Below are positions 8,747 to 18,615 of a stretch of DNA of 64,000 bases, one piece after another; the first letter of the stretch is position 1, and every line of letters begins with the position of its first letter. The stretch is from Oxalobacteraceae bacterium OTU3CAMAD1 (lineage in GTDB: Bacteria > Pseudomonadota > Gammaproteobacteria > Burkholderiales > Burkholderiaceae_D). The stretch is taken from positions 5,146,001 to 5,210,000 of the forward strand of contig CP099650.1 in assembly GCA_024123915.1 (NCBI GenBank), given 5' to 3'. The notes beneath the pieces are model-generated. The model worked only from the letters and a program-made list of their open reading frames with translations, was not told the DNA's origin and did no database searches. A program made the translations under genes and the position numbers.

Positions 8747-10006
8747 ATGCAAACCGACCCACGCCCCATGAAAACACCGCTACTGATTAGCGCCGCCTGC
8801 CTGCTGGCCCTGCTCTCCACCATCGGCGCCGCGCTGCCCTACCCGATCCTGCCGCCGCTGTTCGCCGCCGGCGTCACAAACGATCTAAACAGTTTCCTCG
8901 GTTTGCCGCCCAAGCTGCTGTTCGGCCTGGCGCTGATGATCAACCCGGTCGGCCTGCTGATCGGCTCCGCCCTGCTCGGGCCGATGTCCGACCGCTACGG
9001 CCGCCGCCCGGTGCTGCTGGTCACCCTGTATGGCGCCGCCCTCGGCCACGCCATCACCGCCCTGGCGCTGCTGTTCGAATCGTACCCGCTGTTCATCGCC
9101 GCCCGCCTCTTCACCGGTCTGCTCGAAGGCAACGGCTCGGTCGCGCGCGCCATGCTGGCCGACCGCCTCGAGGGCGACCTGCGCCGCAAAGCGCTGTCGT
9201 GGCTCAACGGCGCCTTCTACATGGGCTGGCTGGCCGGCCCGCTGCTGGCCGGTTTCACCCTGGTGTGGGGCATCACGGTACCGTTCTGGATCGCCGTCGC
9301 GCTGCTGCTGATGACAGCCGTGCTGGTGGCCATCGCGCTGCCGTCCGAAGCCCCGTCGGACGCCACTACCTCGTGGTGGCAGGTGGCGCGCGACCGCCAC
9401 GCGCTCAACCTGCTGCGCGAGCCCGACCTGCGCAACCTGTTCATCGTCACCCTGGCCTACACCAGCGGCGTGACGGCCTTCTACGAATTCTATCCGCTGT
9501 GGCTGGTGGAAGTGCCCGGCTACGGCTCGCAAGGCATCGCCTGGACCACGGCCGCCATGTGCGCCGTCATGACCGCCACCACCATCTTCGCCGGCCGCCC
9601 ATTCAAAGGCGAACCGCTGCTGCGGGCACGCCGCTTCGCCTTCGTCACGGCCGGTTTGATCGCCCTGCTCGCCGCCAGCAACGCCAACGTCGGCATCGCT
9701 GCGATCGTGCTGTTCGGCATTCCTCACTCGTTCTACAACGGCATCGTGCCCACCTGGTGCGCGGAACGCTTCGGCGTCCACGGCCAGGGCGCGGTGATGG
9801 GATTGATCTCGACCACCTTCTGCCTGGCGAACATCCTGATGGCGCTGATCGGCGCGGTGCTGACCCTGATCGACACGCGCCTGATCCTGCTGCTGGGCGC
9901 GGCGTTGACCACGTGGTCGGCGTGGCGCATGGGCGGCTGGCACGCCAGCATGCGCAGTAAGGATAAGGACAACGACCACGATGGTCTCAAGGGAGCGCTG
10001 CCATGA
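8747..10006 (+). CDS. MFS efflux transporter, TetA-like
   Basis: A 419-residue major facilitator superfamily protein with about 12 hydrophobic segments. The motif A loop between helices 2 and 3 reads GPMSDRYGRRPVLL, and the segment ARLFTGLLEGNGSVARAMLAD is the matching loop of helix 4-5. This pattern belongs to the drug:proton antiporter group. An ATG at 8768 (MKTPLLISA) is an alternative start; neither has a Shine-Dalgarno, and the promoter position favours 8747. The gene overlaps the next ORF by four bases, so pump and regulator are translationally coupled. Substrate unknown. Confidence 0.85.
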   Translation: MQTDPRPMKTPLLISAACLLALLSTIGAALPYPILPPLFAAGVTNDLNSFLGLPPKLLFGLALMINPVGLLIGSALLGPMSDRYGRRPVLLVTLYGAALGHAITALALLFESYPLFIAARLFTGLLEGNGSVARAMLADRLEGDLRRKALSWLNGAFYMGWLAGPLLAGFTLVWGITVPFWIAVALLLMTAVLVAIALPSEAPSDATTSWWQVARDRHALNLLREPDLRNLFIVTLAYTSGVTAFYEFYPLWLVEVPGYGSQGIAWTTAAMCAVMTATTIFAGRPFKGEPLLRARRFAFVTAGLIALLAASNANVGIAAIVLFGIPHSFYNGIVPTWCAERFGVHGQGAVMGLISTTFCLANILMALIGAVLTLIDTRLILLLGAALTTWSAWRMGGWHASMRSKDKDNDHDGLKGALP

Positions 10007-10623
10007 ACACCGCCGAACAGACGCTCTTCCTGATCAAGACGCGCGGTCCGCAAACGGCGCAGCAGCTCGCCGCATTGCTGGACCTGACGTCGATGGGCGC
10101 GCGCCGGCAGCTCGAGGCGTGGCAGGAAAAAGGCATGCTGACCTACGAGGAAGTGGCCGACAAGCGCGGCAGGCCTTCGCGCCGCTGGTTATTGACCGAG
10201 GCCGGCCACGCGCGCTTTCCCGACCGTCACGCCGACCTGACGGTGCAGCTGATCGACCAGGTGCGCGGCCTGTTCGGCGACGCCGGCCTCGACAAACTGA
10301 TCGCCGCGCGCGAGGCCGTCAGCGAACAGCAGTACCGGCAGCATCTGCAAAACGCCAACGCCCTGCCCGAGCGGGTGGCCGCGCTGGTGCAGGCGCGCAG
10401 CAGCGAAGGCTATATGGCCGAAGTCGAAACACGCGACGACGGCAGCCTGCTGCTGGTGGAGAACCACTGTCCGATCTGCGCGGCCGCGCGCCAATGCCAG
10501 CAGTTCTGCCGCTCGGAACTGGACCTGTTCCAGCGCGTGCTCGGTCCCGATTGCTCGGTCGGCCGGGTCGAACACATGCTCAACGGCGCGCGCCGCTGCG
10601 TCTACGTGATCAAGCCGATCTGA
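10003..10623 (+). CDS. SufR-like (COG2345) transcriptional regulator with cysteine cluster
   Basis: A 206-residue regulator. Residues 5-70 form a winged helix (FLIKTRGPQTAQQLAALLDL, then TSMGARRQLEAWQEKGML and the wing DKRGRPSRRW). The C-terminal half carries NHCPI and a cysteine run spaced C-x2-C-x5-C-x3-C near residues 155-168, with further cysteines near the end. SufR-type proteins use such cysteines to hold an iron-sulfur cluster that senses oxidative stress or cluster status. The gene is coupled by overlap to the MFS pump and probably controls it. It is followed by a BIME-type repeat. The Fe-S cluster is inferred from cysteine spacing and family resemblance. Confidence 0.8.
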   Translation: MNTAEQTLFLIKTRGPQTAQQLAALLDLTSMGARRQLEAWQEKGMLTYEEVADKRGRPSRRWLLTEAGHARFPDRHADLTVQLIDQVRGLFGDAGLDKLIAAREAVSEQQYRQHLQNANALPERVAALVQARSSEGYMAEVETRDDGSLLLVENHCPICAAARQCQQFCRSELDLFQRVLGPDCSVGRVEHMLNGARRCVYVIKPI

Positions 10624-10658
10624 CGCAAGACGTCGTCCAACACGACGAAAACAAAATC

Positions 10659-10767
10659 TAAAACACGTAGGGCGGATTAGCGCAGCGTAATCCGCCAATG
10701 CATGCACCGTCGGCGGCGCATAGATGGCGGATTACCGCGTTCCGCCTAATCCGCCCTACGTGTTTTA
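10659..10767. repeat. Double REP element (BIME-like) 3' of the regulator gene
   Basis: Two GGCGGATTA/TAATCCGCC palindromes in opposite orientation, within an outer inverted repeat: AAAACACGTAGGG at 10660-10672 and CCCTACGTGTTTT at the far end. It fills the first part of the 375-base gap before the EPS operon. The remaining 230 bases hold an FNR-type box and promoter but no gene I can support. Confidence 0.85.
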
Positions 10768-10891
10768 GAAGATTTCGGATTTACATTTCAAAGTAAGCCT
10801 TGTGGCATAAGGCTGAAATCATTTCCAAAGAAAATTAAGTGGGACAGGAAACTTAGAAGTCAAGCACGACCGCCGGGGTACGCTCGGCCGT

Positions 10892-10905
10892 TTGATCGCA
10901 GTCAA
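10892..10905 (+). promoter_or_regulatory. FNR/CRP-family box upstream of the EPS operon
   Basis: TTGATCGCAGTCAA matches TTGAT-N4-ATCAA at nine of ten defined positions. Its centre (10898.5) lies 41.5 bases before position 10940, and GACAAT at 10927-10932 is a fair -10 for a start there. This is class II activator geometry. A start at about 10940 would exclude translation from 10939. Confidence 0.55.
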
Positions 10906-10998
10906 GCCGCAATACGCTGGTCAGAAGACAATCAGTGCATGCCACGCACCATTGCGTTGGCAACCACAATGATTTCTTCGTTGAAGGTATTGCGCACC

Positions 10999-13050
10999 AT
11001 GCTCTATTTCACCTACAGCCCCGCCCCGCTTGCCCGCCTCCTCAGCGAGAAACTAATCGCCATCAGCCGCGCCGGCAAGAGCCTATTGATGTTCGGCGCC
11101 GACTGCCTGGCGCTGCCGCTGTGCCTGCAGTTGGCGCTGCTGGCCAGTGCCGGCGCCGGCGCCTATATCAATGCGCCGCCGGCCCTCACGCTGTTGCTGA
11201 CGGCCATGTCGATCGCCGCGCTGGCCATGAGCGACCTGTATTCGGCGGTGGTGCGCTACCTGGACCAGCGCATGCTGGCCATCGCCGGCCTCGGCCTGGG
11301 CGGCGCGGTGCTGGCGGTGTCGGCACTGACCATGGACCGCGACGACCAGCCGATGCCGTCCGGCGCGCTGGTGAACTACTGGCTGATCGCCATGTCCTAT
11401 CTGGTGGCCTCGCGCGTCGCCGTGCGCGCCTTCCTGCGCCGCCATACCCACGCGCCGGCGCAGGCGCGCGAACCGGTGGCCATCTACGGCGCCGGCGAGA
11501 CCGGCGCCCGGCTGGCGCAGGCCATGCGCGGCGATAGCCGCTACTGCCCGGTGTGTTTCATCGACGAGAAGTGCGGCGGCGAGCAGCGCACCGTCGGCGG
11601 CCTGCGCGTGTTCCCGCCCGAGCGGCTGGCCGAGATCGTCGCCGCCTCGTCGATCCGCCTGATCGTCGTCGCGCTGCCGGCCACCTCCGGCGAGCGGCTC
11701 GGCGCCGTGCTGCGCATGCTGCGCACCTCCGGCGTCAGCATCAAGTTCCTGCACGGCCTGCTCGACCTGGCCGACCACGCGCTGCGCCGGCAAGCCCTGC
11801 CGCGCGGCACGGGGGCGGGCCAGGCACCCGCGCATTTACCTGCTCATCTACCCGACATCCCGCTCGAACAGTTGCTGGGCCGCGCGCCGGTGCAGCCCGA
11901 CAGCGCGCTGTTCAGCCGCTGCGTGCGCGGCAAGAGCGTGCTGGTGACGGGCGCCGGCGGCTCCATCGGCAGCGAATTGTGCCGCCAGGTCGCCGGCCTG
12001 GGGCCGCGCCGCCTGCACCTGCTCGATCACTCCGAATACGCGCTCTATACGATACGCCAGGAGTTGCAGGCCACCTGGCCGCAACTGTCGGTGCGCGCCC
12101 ATCTGGGCTCGGTGTGCAATGAACAGCTGCTCGAACGCATCATGCAGGAGGACAGCATCGACACCATTTACCACGCCGCCGCCTACAAGCACGTGACGAT
12201 GGTCGAGACCAACCTGGTCGAAGGCTTGCGCAACAACGTCGTCGGCGCGCGCGCCGTCGCCAACATCGCCGCCAAATACCTGGTCGAGACGTGCGTGCTG
12301 GTGTCGAGCGACAAGGCGGTGCGGCCCAGCACCATCATGGGCGCCAGCAAGCGCCTGTCCGAGCTGGTGTTCCAGGCCGCCGCGCAGGCGTGCGCCGCGA
12401 GCGGCGACAGCCGCACCACGTTCAGCATGGTCCGCTTCGGCAACGTGCTGGGTTCGTCAGGCTCGGTGGTGCCGCTGTTCCGCCGCCAGCTGCAGCAAGG
12501 CGGTCCGCTGACCATCACCGACGCCGCCATGGAACGCTACTTCATGCTGATCCCGGAGGCGGCGCAGCTGGTGATCCAGGCCGGCGCGATGGCCGAGGGC
12601 GGCGAGGTGTTCGTGCTCGACATGGGCCAGCCGATCCGCATCGTCGACCTGGCGCGCAGCATGATCGCGCTGGCCGGGCTGACCGAGAAGACGGCCGAGC
12701 ATCCGCAGGGCGATATCGAGATCAGCTACGTCGGTCTGTTCCCCGGCGAAAAACTGCAGGAGGAACTGCTGACCGCCGACGGCGCGGAGCCGAGCCGCCA
12801 CCCGCGCATCCTGCGCATGAAGGAGCAGGCGTTGCCGCCGGCGGTGCTGGACCAGTACATCGAGCTGCTGTTGATCACCTGCGACACCAACGACCGCTGG
12901 CTGATCGAGGCCATGCTCAAGACCATCATGAACGAGTTCACGCCCCAGACCGGCGCCCGGACCGGCGACGCCGACGGCGAGGCCGCGCTGCGCGCGATCG
13001 CGCAGCTAAGCATGGCGCCGCCGGCGCCGGCGCAGGCCCAGGCGTCCTGA
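10999..13050 (+). CDS. Membrane-bound UDP-sugar 4,6-dehydratase, WbpM/PglF/CapD type
   Basis: A 683-residue inner-membrane enzyme. It converts UDP-GlcNAc to a UDP-4-keto-6-deoxy sugar, the entry step to bacillosamine, QuiNAc or fucosamine-type sugars. About four transmembrane helices occupy residues 25-135. A first Rossmann-like domain follows (VAIYGAGETGARLAQAM). The catalytic SDR domain starts at VTGAGGSIGSELCRQ near 317 and has SSDKAVRPSTIMGASKR near 435, with the family's Met in place of the usual Tyr. Start codons at 10939 and 10969 are possible, but the first sits on the predicted transcription start, so I use 10999. First gene of a 13-gene EPS operon. Confidence 0.9.
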   Translation: MLYFTYSPAPLARLLSEKLIAISRAGKSLLMFGADCLALPLCLQLALLASAGAGAYINAPPALTLLLTAMSIAALAMSDLYSAVVRYLDQRMLAIAGLGLGGAVLAVSALTMDRDDQPMPSGALVNYWLIAMSYLVASRVAVRAFLRRHTHAPAQAREPVAIYGAGETGARLAQAMRGDSRYCPVCFIDEKCGGEQRTVGGLRVFPPERLAEIVAASSIRLIVVALPATSGERLGAVLRMLRTSGVSIKFLHGLLDLADHALRRQALPRGTGAGQAPAHLPAHLPDIPLEQLLGRAPVQPDSALFSRCVRGKSVLVTGAGGSIGSELCRQVAGLGPRRLHLLDHSEYALYTIRQELQATWPQLSVRAHLGSVCNEQLLERIMQEDSIDTIYHAAAYKHVTMVETNLVEGLRNNVVGARAVANIAAKYLVETCVLVSSDKAVRPSTIMGASKRLSELVFQAAAQACAASGDSRTTFSMVRFGNVLGSSGSVVPLFRRQLQQGGPLTITDAAMERYFMLIPEAAQLVIQAGAMAEGGEVFVLDMGQPIRIVDLARSMIALAGLTEKTAEHPQGDIEISYVGLFPGEKLQEELLTADGAEPSRHPRILRMKEQALPPAVLDQYIELLLITCDTNDRWLIEAMLKTIMNEFTPQTGARTGDADGEAALRAIAQLSMAPPAPAQAQAS

Positions 13051-13126
13051 CGACGCCACGCCCGGCCGGGCCCTCGATGCGCCCGGGCCGGCAGCGTTCC
13101 TCCCAACCATTGCAAGGAGCACCATC

Positions 13127-14188
13127 ATGCGCCAGTTCACCCCCGCCGTCGTCGGCCGCAAAATGCGCTTCGCGCTGGTCGGTTGCGGCCGCATCGCGCA
13201 AAACCATTTCGCCGCGCTGGCCCAGCACGCCGACCGCTGCCAGCTGGTCGCCGTGTGCGACGTCGATCCGGCCGCGCTGTCGCGCGCCGCAGCGCAGACC
13301 GGCGCCACACCCTACTCGCGGCTCGACCAGATGCTGGCCAAGAGCGAGGTCGACGCCGTCATCATCACCACGCCGTCCGGCCTGCACCCCGAACAGGCGG
13401 TGCAAATCGCCGCCGCCGGGCGCCACGTGATCACCGAAAAGCCGATGGCCACGCGCTGGGAAGACGCCAAGCGCATGGTGTGCGCCTGCGACGCGGCCGG
13501 CGTGCGCATGTTCGTCGTCAAGCAGAACCGCCGCAACGCCACCTTGCAACTGCTGAAAAGCGCGGTCGACAAGAAGCGCTTCGGCCGCATCTACATGGTC
13601 AACCTGAACGTGTTCTGGACCCGGCCGCAAAGCTACTACAACAGCGCCGGCTGGCGCGGCACCTGGGAGTTCGACGGCGGCGCGTTCATGAACCAGGCCA
13701 GCCACTACGTCGACCTGATCGACTGGATCGTCGGCCCGGTCGAAAGCCTGCAGGCCTACACCGCCACCCTGGCGCGCGACATCGAGGTCGAGGACACCGG
13801 CGTCATCAGCCTGCGCTGGCGCAACGGCGCGCTCGGCTCGATGAACGTGACGATGCTGGCCTATCCGCACAACCTCGAGGGCAGCATCACCATCCTCGGC
13901 GAGAAAGGCACGGCGCGCATCGGCGGCGTCGCCGTCAACGAGGTGCAGCAATGGGACTTCGCCGAGCCGGACGAGGACGACGCGCGCGTGCGCGAAGCGA
14001 GCTACGCCACCACGTCGGTGTACGGCTTCGGCCACCCGCTGTACTACGACAACGTCATCAAGGTGCTGCGCGGCGAGGCCGAGCCGGAGACCGACGGCCG
14101 CGAAGGCTTGAAGTCGCTCGAGGTGCTGATCGCCGCCTACCGCTCGGCGCGCGACGGCCGCCGCGTGGCGCTGCCGCTGGATTACTGA
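13127..14188 (+). CDS. wbpB: Gfo/Idh/MocA oxidoreductase, WbpB/WlbA type
   Basis: A 353-residue NAD-dependent dehydrogenase. In the WbpB pathway it oxidises the C3 hydroxyl of UDP-GlcNAcA to a 3-keto sugar, ready for transamination. The N-terminal Rossmann fold reads [16 protein letters not shown] near residues 17-32. The EKPMAT motif near 104 holds the conserved active-site lysine. [20 protein letters not shown] near 184 is the substrate-side signature. An AAGGAG precedes the ATG. It is followed by WbpD-like and WbpE-like genes, the same set used to make UDP-2,3-diacetamido sugars in Pseudomonas and Bordetella. The specificity is inferred mainly from this gene set. Confidence 0.85.
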   Translation: MRQFTPAVVGRKMRFALVGCGRIAQNHFAALAQHADRCQLVAVCDVDPAALSRAAAQTGATPYSRLDQMLAKSEVDAVIITTPSGLHPEQAVQIAAAGRHVITEKPMATRWEDAKRMVCACDAAGVRMFVVKQNRRNATLQLLKSAVDKKRFGRIYMVNLNVFWTRPQSYYNSAGWRGTWEFDGGAFMNQASHYVDLIDWIVGPVESLQAYTATLARDIEVEDTGVISLRWRNGALGSMNVTMLAYPHNLEGSITILGEKGTARIGGVAVNEVQQWDFAEPDEDDARVREASYATTSVYGFGHPLYYDNVIKVLRGEAEPETDGREGLKSLEVLIAAYRSARDGRRVALPLDY

Positions 14189-14213
14189 TATGAACGCGCA
14201 CAGGGAGGATGAC

Positions 14214-14798
<585 letters not shown>

Positions 14799-14834
14799 AC
14801 CCACCTTTGCCACAACCCGGCCACGGAGCCCCCC

Positions 14835-15923
14835 ATGGAATTCATCGACCTGAAAACCCAGTATCAACTGCTGCGCGAAGACATCGACGACGGCATCCAG
14901 CGCGTGCTCGACCACGGCCAGTACATCATGGGGCCGGAGGTGGCCCAGCTGGAACACAAGCTGGCCGCGTTCAGCGGCGCGCGCCACTGCGTCACTGTGT
15001 CCTCGGGCACGGAGGCGCTGGTGATCTCGCTCATGGCGCTGGGCATCCAGCCCGGCGACGAGGTCATCACCACGCCGTTCTCCTTCATCGCCACCGCCGA
15101 GGCCATCGTGCTGCTGGGCGCGCGGCCCGTGTTCGTCGACGTCGAGCGCGCCAGCGGCAACCTCGATCCGGCGCTGATCGCCGCGCGCATCGGCCCGCGC
15201 ACGCGCGCCATCATGCCGGTGTCGCTGTACGGCCAGCCGGCCGACATGGACGCCATCAACGACATCGCGCGCAAACACGGCCTGGCCGTCATCGAGGACG
15301 CTGCGCAAAGCTTCGGCGCCAGCTATCGCGGCCTGCGCAGCTGCAACCTGTCGGCCATCGGCTGCACCAGCTTTTTCCCCAGCAAGCCGCTGGGATGCTA
15401 CGGCGACGGCGGCGCCATCTTCACCAGCGACGACGAACTGGCGCGGGCGATGCGCGAAATCCGCGTCCACGGCCAGTCGCAGCGCTACCGCCATACCCGC
15501 ATCGGCGTCGGCGGCCGCATGGACACCTTGCAGTGCGCCATCGTGCTGGCCAAGCTGGGCGCGTTCGACGATGAGCTGGAACGCCGCCGCCGCGTGGCCG
15601 CCGTCTACGACCGCCTGTTCGCCGGCCGCGTCGAGACGGCCGCGCCGGCGCCGGACCGCGACAGCGCCTACGCCCAGTACACGGTGATGCTGCCGCGCCG
15701 CGCCGCCGTGCAAAGCGCGCTGGAGCTGGCCGGCATCCCCAGCGCCGTCCACTATCCGCTGCCGATCCACCTGCAGCCGGCCTACGCGCGCTTCGACGAC
15801 GCCGTTTGCCCGGTGGCCGAACTGCTGGCCGAGCAAGTATTGAGCCTGCCGATGGGCCCCTACCTGGCCAGCGCGGACGCCGAAAAAGTGGCCGGCGTGG
15901 TGTTGGCCGCCACCGGCAACTAG
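14835..15923 (+). CDS. wbpE: DegT/DnrJ aminotransferase, WbpE type
   Basis: A 362-residue PLP-dependent sugar aminotransferase. In this gene set it should convert UDP-3-keto-GlcNAcA to the 3-amino sugar. The N-terminus MEFIDLKTQYQLLREDI is typical of the WbpE group. The catalytic lysine is in FFPSKPLGCYGDGG near residue 185, and IEDAAQSFGA near 156 holds the PLP-binding Asp. The sequence VSSGTEALVISLMALGIQPG is the cofactor-phosphate region. Together with wbpB and wbpD it completes three steps of the UDP-2,3-diacetamido-glucuronate pathway; the UDP-GlcNAc 6-dehydrogenase (WbpA) is not in this window. Confidence 0.88.
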   Translation: MEFIDLKTQYQLLREDIDDGIQRVLDHGQYIMGPEVAQLEHKLAAFSGARHCVTVSSGTEALVISLMALGIQPGDEVITTPFSFIATAEAIVLLGARPVFVDVERASGNLDPALIAARIGPRTRAIMPVSLYGQPADMDAINDIARKHGLAVIEDAAQSFGASYRGLRSCNLSAIGCTSFFPSKPLGCYGDGGAIFTSDDELARAMREIRVHGQSQRYRHTRIGVGGRMDTLQCAIVLAKLGAFDDELERRRRVAAVYDRLFAGRVETAAPAPDRDSAYAQYTVMLPRRAAVQSALELAGIPSAVHYPLPIHLQPAYARFDDAVCPVAELLAEQVLSLPMGPYLASADAEKVAGVVLAATGN

Positions 15924-15932
15924 GACCCCGCC

Positions 15933-17315
15933 ATGTCGATGCCCACGCTGTCCAAGCTGCCCACATTCTGGCGACACCTGCTCACCGTGATGAGCGGCTC
16001 GGTGGCCGCGCAGGCGCTGCCCATCCTGGCCGCGCCGCTGATCACGCGCCTGTGCACGCCGGCCGAAATGGGGGCCTTCAGCGTCTGGTTCGGCGTGGTG
16101 GCCATCGCGGCGGTGATCGCCACCCTGCGCATGGAGAACGCGATGATCTTCGACCAGCGCCGCCAGCGCCAGCACCTGTGCTTCAGCGTCGTGGCCTGGT
16201 CGGCGACCTGGCTGGCGCTATTGCTGACGGTGGCCGCCGCCTTGATCAAGATGTGCTGCCTGGGCGGCATGTCCTGGCTGGGCGCGCTGACCCTGGGCAT
16301 GGCAGCCTGGCTGACGGCGACGATGCAAACCACGCTCGCCTACGCCGCCTCGCACAACGCCTTCGCCCCGGCCGCCAAGGCCAGGATCGTCGCGGCGGGC
16401 GGCATCGCGCTGGCGCAGCTGGGCATCCTCGGCCTGGGCGTCGGCTCCGGCGCGCTGATGGCTGGCCATCTGACCGGCCTGGCGCTGGGCCTGGTGGCCG
16501 CGCGCATCCTGCTCAAGCCGCCGCTGGGACGCCGGCAAGGCGGCTCGCCGCCGCGGCGCCAGCGCCTGGACTGGCGGACCTGGCGCGAGGGCCTGCGCGC
16601 GAAGGCGTTGGCGCTGTCGCACCGGCTGTCGCGCCACGGCCTGTCGGCGCTGCTCCCGTCCAAAACGCAGCGCGCCTTCCTGCGCACCCACCGCGCGCTG
16701 TGGAACTTCACCTTGCCGGCCAATCTGCTCAACACCGGCGTCGGCCAGTTGCCGCTGCTGATCATCGGCGCCCGCCACGGCGTGATGGCCGCTGGCCTCT
16801 TCGCGCTGACGCAGCGCGTGCTGGCCGCGCCGATCTCGCTGCTGGCCGCGTCGGTGCACGAGGTGTTCAAGCGCGAATCGGTGCGCCAGTTCCAGGACAC
16901 CGGCAATTGCCGCCCGGCCTATATGCACGCGCTGCGCGTGTTGCTGCTGCTGGGCTGCGTGCCGTCGCTGATCCTGCTGGTGGCCTCGCCGGCCTTGTTC
17001 GCCTTCGCCTTCGGCGAGGCCTGGCGCGGCGCCGGCGAGCTGGCCCAGATCCTGGCGCCGCTGTACTTCCTCAACTTCCTGGCCAGCCCGCTGAGCTATG
17101 TATTCTTCGTCGCCGGGCGCCAGAAGATCGAATTGGTCTGGCAAATCGCCCTGTTCATCATGACCGTCGGCGTGTTCGCCGCCCCGCTCACGCTCAAGCA
17201 AAACGTGCTGGCCTACACCATCGGCTACTCGCTGCTGTACCTGCTGTATCTGCGCATGTCCTACCGCTACAGCGTCAACCGTAACCCGACCGGGGGCCTG
17301 CATGCTGCCCGTTGA
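15933..17315 (+). CDS. Wzx-type oligosaccharide flippase
   Basis: A 460-residue polytopic membrane protein of the MOP/PST exporter group, which moves lipid-linked repeat units across the inner membrane. About 12 hydrophobic helices are visible, beginning MSGSVAAQALPILAAPLITR, the usual N-terminal signature, with AEMGAFSVWFGVVAI following. A basic cytosolic loop of about 60 residues lies between helices 6 and 7 (residues 195-250), longer than usual. The start follows AGGA at good spacing, and the gene overlaps the polymerase gene by 14 bases, giving a tight Wzx-Wzy pair. Confidence 0.85.
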   Translation: MSMPTLSKLPTFWRHLLTVMSGSVAAQALPILAAPLITRLCTPAEMGAFSVWFGVVAIAAVIATLRMENAMIFDQRRQRQHLCFSVVAWSATWLALLLTVAAALIKMCCLGGMSWLGALTLGMAAWLTATMQTTLAYAASHNAFAPAAKARIVAAGGIALAQLGILGLGVGSGALMAGHLTGLALGLVAARILLKPPLGRRQGGSPPRRQRLDWRTWREGLRAKALALSHRLSRHGLSALLPSKTQRAFLRTHRALWNFTLPANLLNTGVGQLPLLIIGARHGVMAAGLFALTQRVLAAPISLLAASVHEVFKRESVRQFQDTGNCRPAYMHALRVLLLLGCVPSLILLVASPALFAFAFGEAWRGAGELAQILAPLYFLNFLASPLSYVFFVAGRQKIELVWQIALFIMTVGVFAAPLTLKQNVLAYTIGYSLLYLLYLRMSYRYSVNRNPTGGLHAAR

Positions 17316-18615
17316 CCGTTTGGACGCGGAGCCGGCCGGCGCCATGCCCGGGACGGCGTCCATCGGCGCGCCGGCGGTGCCCGCGCCGCCGCGCATCACG
17401 CTGCCGCGCGGAGCGGCCGGGGCTGCGGCGCGCGCCAGGGCGGCGCCCGCCGGCCTGCTCGGCCCGGCCTACGCGGAGCTGGCCTTCTTCCTGCTGTTCC
17501 CCGGCTTTTTCGCCTATCAGACCTTGCTGGGACTGGGCGTGATCCGCGCCTACCTGGGCGGCTACTTCGCCATCGTCGCGCTGCTGATGTTTCCGATGCT
17601 GTTGCTGTCCTACCTGCGCCGCCTGCACGCGCAGGCCTTCCGGCTGCACGGCGTCGACGCCGCCTTCCTCGGCTTCCTGGCCTATTTCGCGGCGGTGATC
17701 GCCTGCAACGCGGCCAGTGCCAACCTCAGCATCATCGCCTACCACGTGCTGGGCATGGTGTATATGCTCAGCCTGTTCATCATCTTCAAGACGCTGGACT
17801 TTCGGGGCCGGCGCTTCCGGCTCACACAATTGACCAGCCTGGCCGCGATGTCGGCCGTGGTGTTCATCTTTTCCGTCGACGGCGCGTTCTACCTGGCCGT
17901 GCTGGGCGCCGCGCGCGACCCCGACAGCGTGGCCACCTACCAGGGCTTCTCGCGCTCCTACCTGATGCCGCTGGTGGTCATGCTGGCCTGCACCCGCCAG
18001 CGGGGGATGCGCTGGGCGCTCTACGCGCTCGGGCTGCCGACCTTGTACATCAACACCGCCCGCAGCGAGTTCGGCGCGCTGCTGTTCCTGATCCCGCTGA
18101 TCGAATTCCACGCCGCGCGCCACCGCATGGCCATGGTGGCGGCCTTGCTGTTGCTGTTCCTGCTGCTCAAGTTCAATCTGGACGCGATCATCGCCGCCGT
18201 GCCCAGCAACCGCACCCTGGAACTGCTCGACCTGTCGAGTTCATCGTCGGCCAGCGCCCGCAACCATCTGACCGAGCAGGCGCTGCACGCCATCGACCTG
18301 CATCCCATCCTGGGCGACTACGCCAGCTACCCGCCGGGCAACTATGCGCACAACATCCTGTCGGCCTGGGTCGACCTGGGCCTGTTCGGCTTTCTCGGGT
18401 TGCTGACGTTGTTGATGTACCCGCTGGTCCAGATGGCCGTGCACGGCTACCTGCTGGGCGGGCGCGCCAGCCGCGACCAGCGCTTCGTGCTGGCGTGGTC
18501 CCTGCTCGGGGTGACCTTGCTGTTGCTGTGCATGTCGCACTATTTCAGCGACATGATGATCGGCGCCGCGCTCGGCGCCTATGCCCGCTACCGTTCCGGA
18601 GGCCGTGATGCTTGA
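17302..18615 (+). CDS. Wzy-type polysaccharide polymerase (O-antigen ligase superfamily)
   Basis: A 437-residue polytopic inner-membrane protein with about 10-11 hydrophobic helices, consistent with Wzy, which joins repeat units on the periplasmic side. The N-terminal 50 residues are Ala/Pro/Arg-rich and cytosolic. A large hydrophilic loop lies at about residues 300-345 (SSSSASARNHLTEQALHAID and then DYASYPPGNYAHNILSAWVD), where the O-antigen ligase family places its active-site region; the NYAHNILS segment is a good family feature. Wzy proteins are poorly conserved, so the call rests on topology and position after Wzx. Confidence 0.78.
   Translation: MLPVDRLDAEPAGAMPGTASIGAPAVPAPPRITLPRGAAGAAARARAAPAGLLGPAYAELAFFLLFPGFFAYQTLLGLGVIRAYLGGYFAIVALLMFPMLLLSYLRRLHAQAFRLHGVDAAFLGFLAYFAAVIACNAASANLSIIAYHVLGMVYMLSLFIIFKTLDFRGRRFRLTQLTSLAAMSAVVFIFSVDGAFYLAVLGAARDPDSVATYQGFSRSYLMPLVVMLACTRQRGMRWALYALGLPTLYINTARSEFGALLFLIPLIEFHAARHRMAMVAALLLLFLLLKFNLDAIIAAVPSNRTLELLDLSSSSSASARNHLTEQALHAIDLHPILGDYASYPPGNYAHNILSAWVDLGLFGFLGLLTLLMYPLVQMAVHGYLLGGRASRDQRFVLAWSLLGVTLLLLCMSHYFSDMMIGAALGAYARYRSGGRDA

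Noticed and set aside
10939-10998. Upstream start codons for the WbpM/PglF-type gene
   Set aside because: The predicted transcription start is at about 10940, so an ATG at 10939 would lie at or before the 5' end. The ATGs here also lack ribosome sites.
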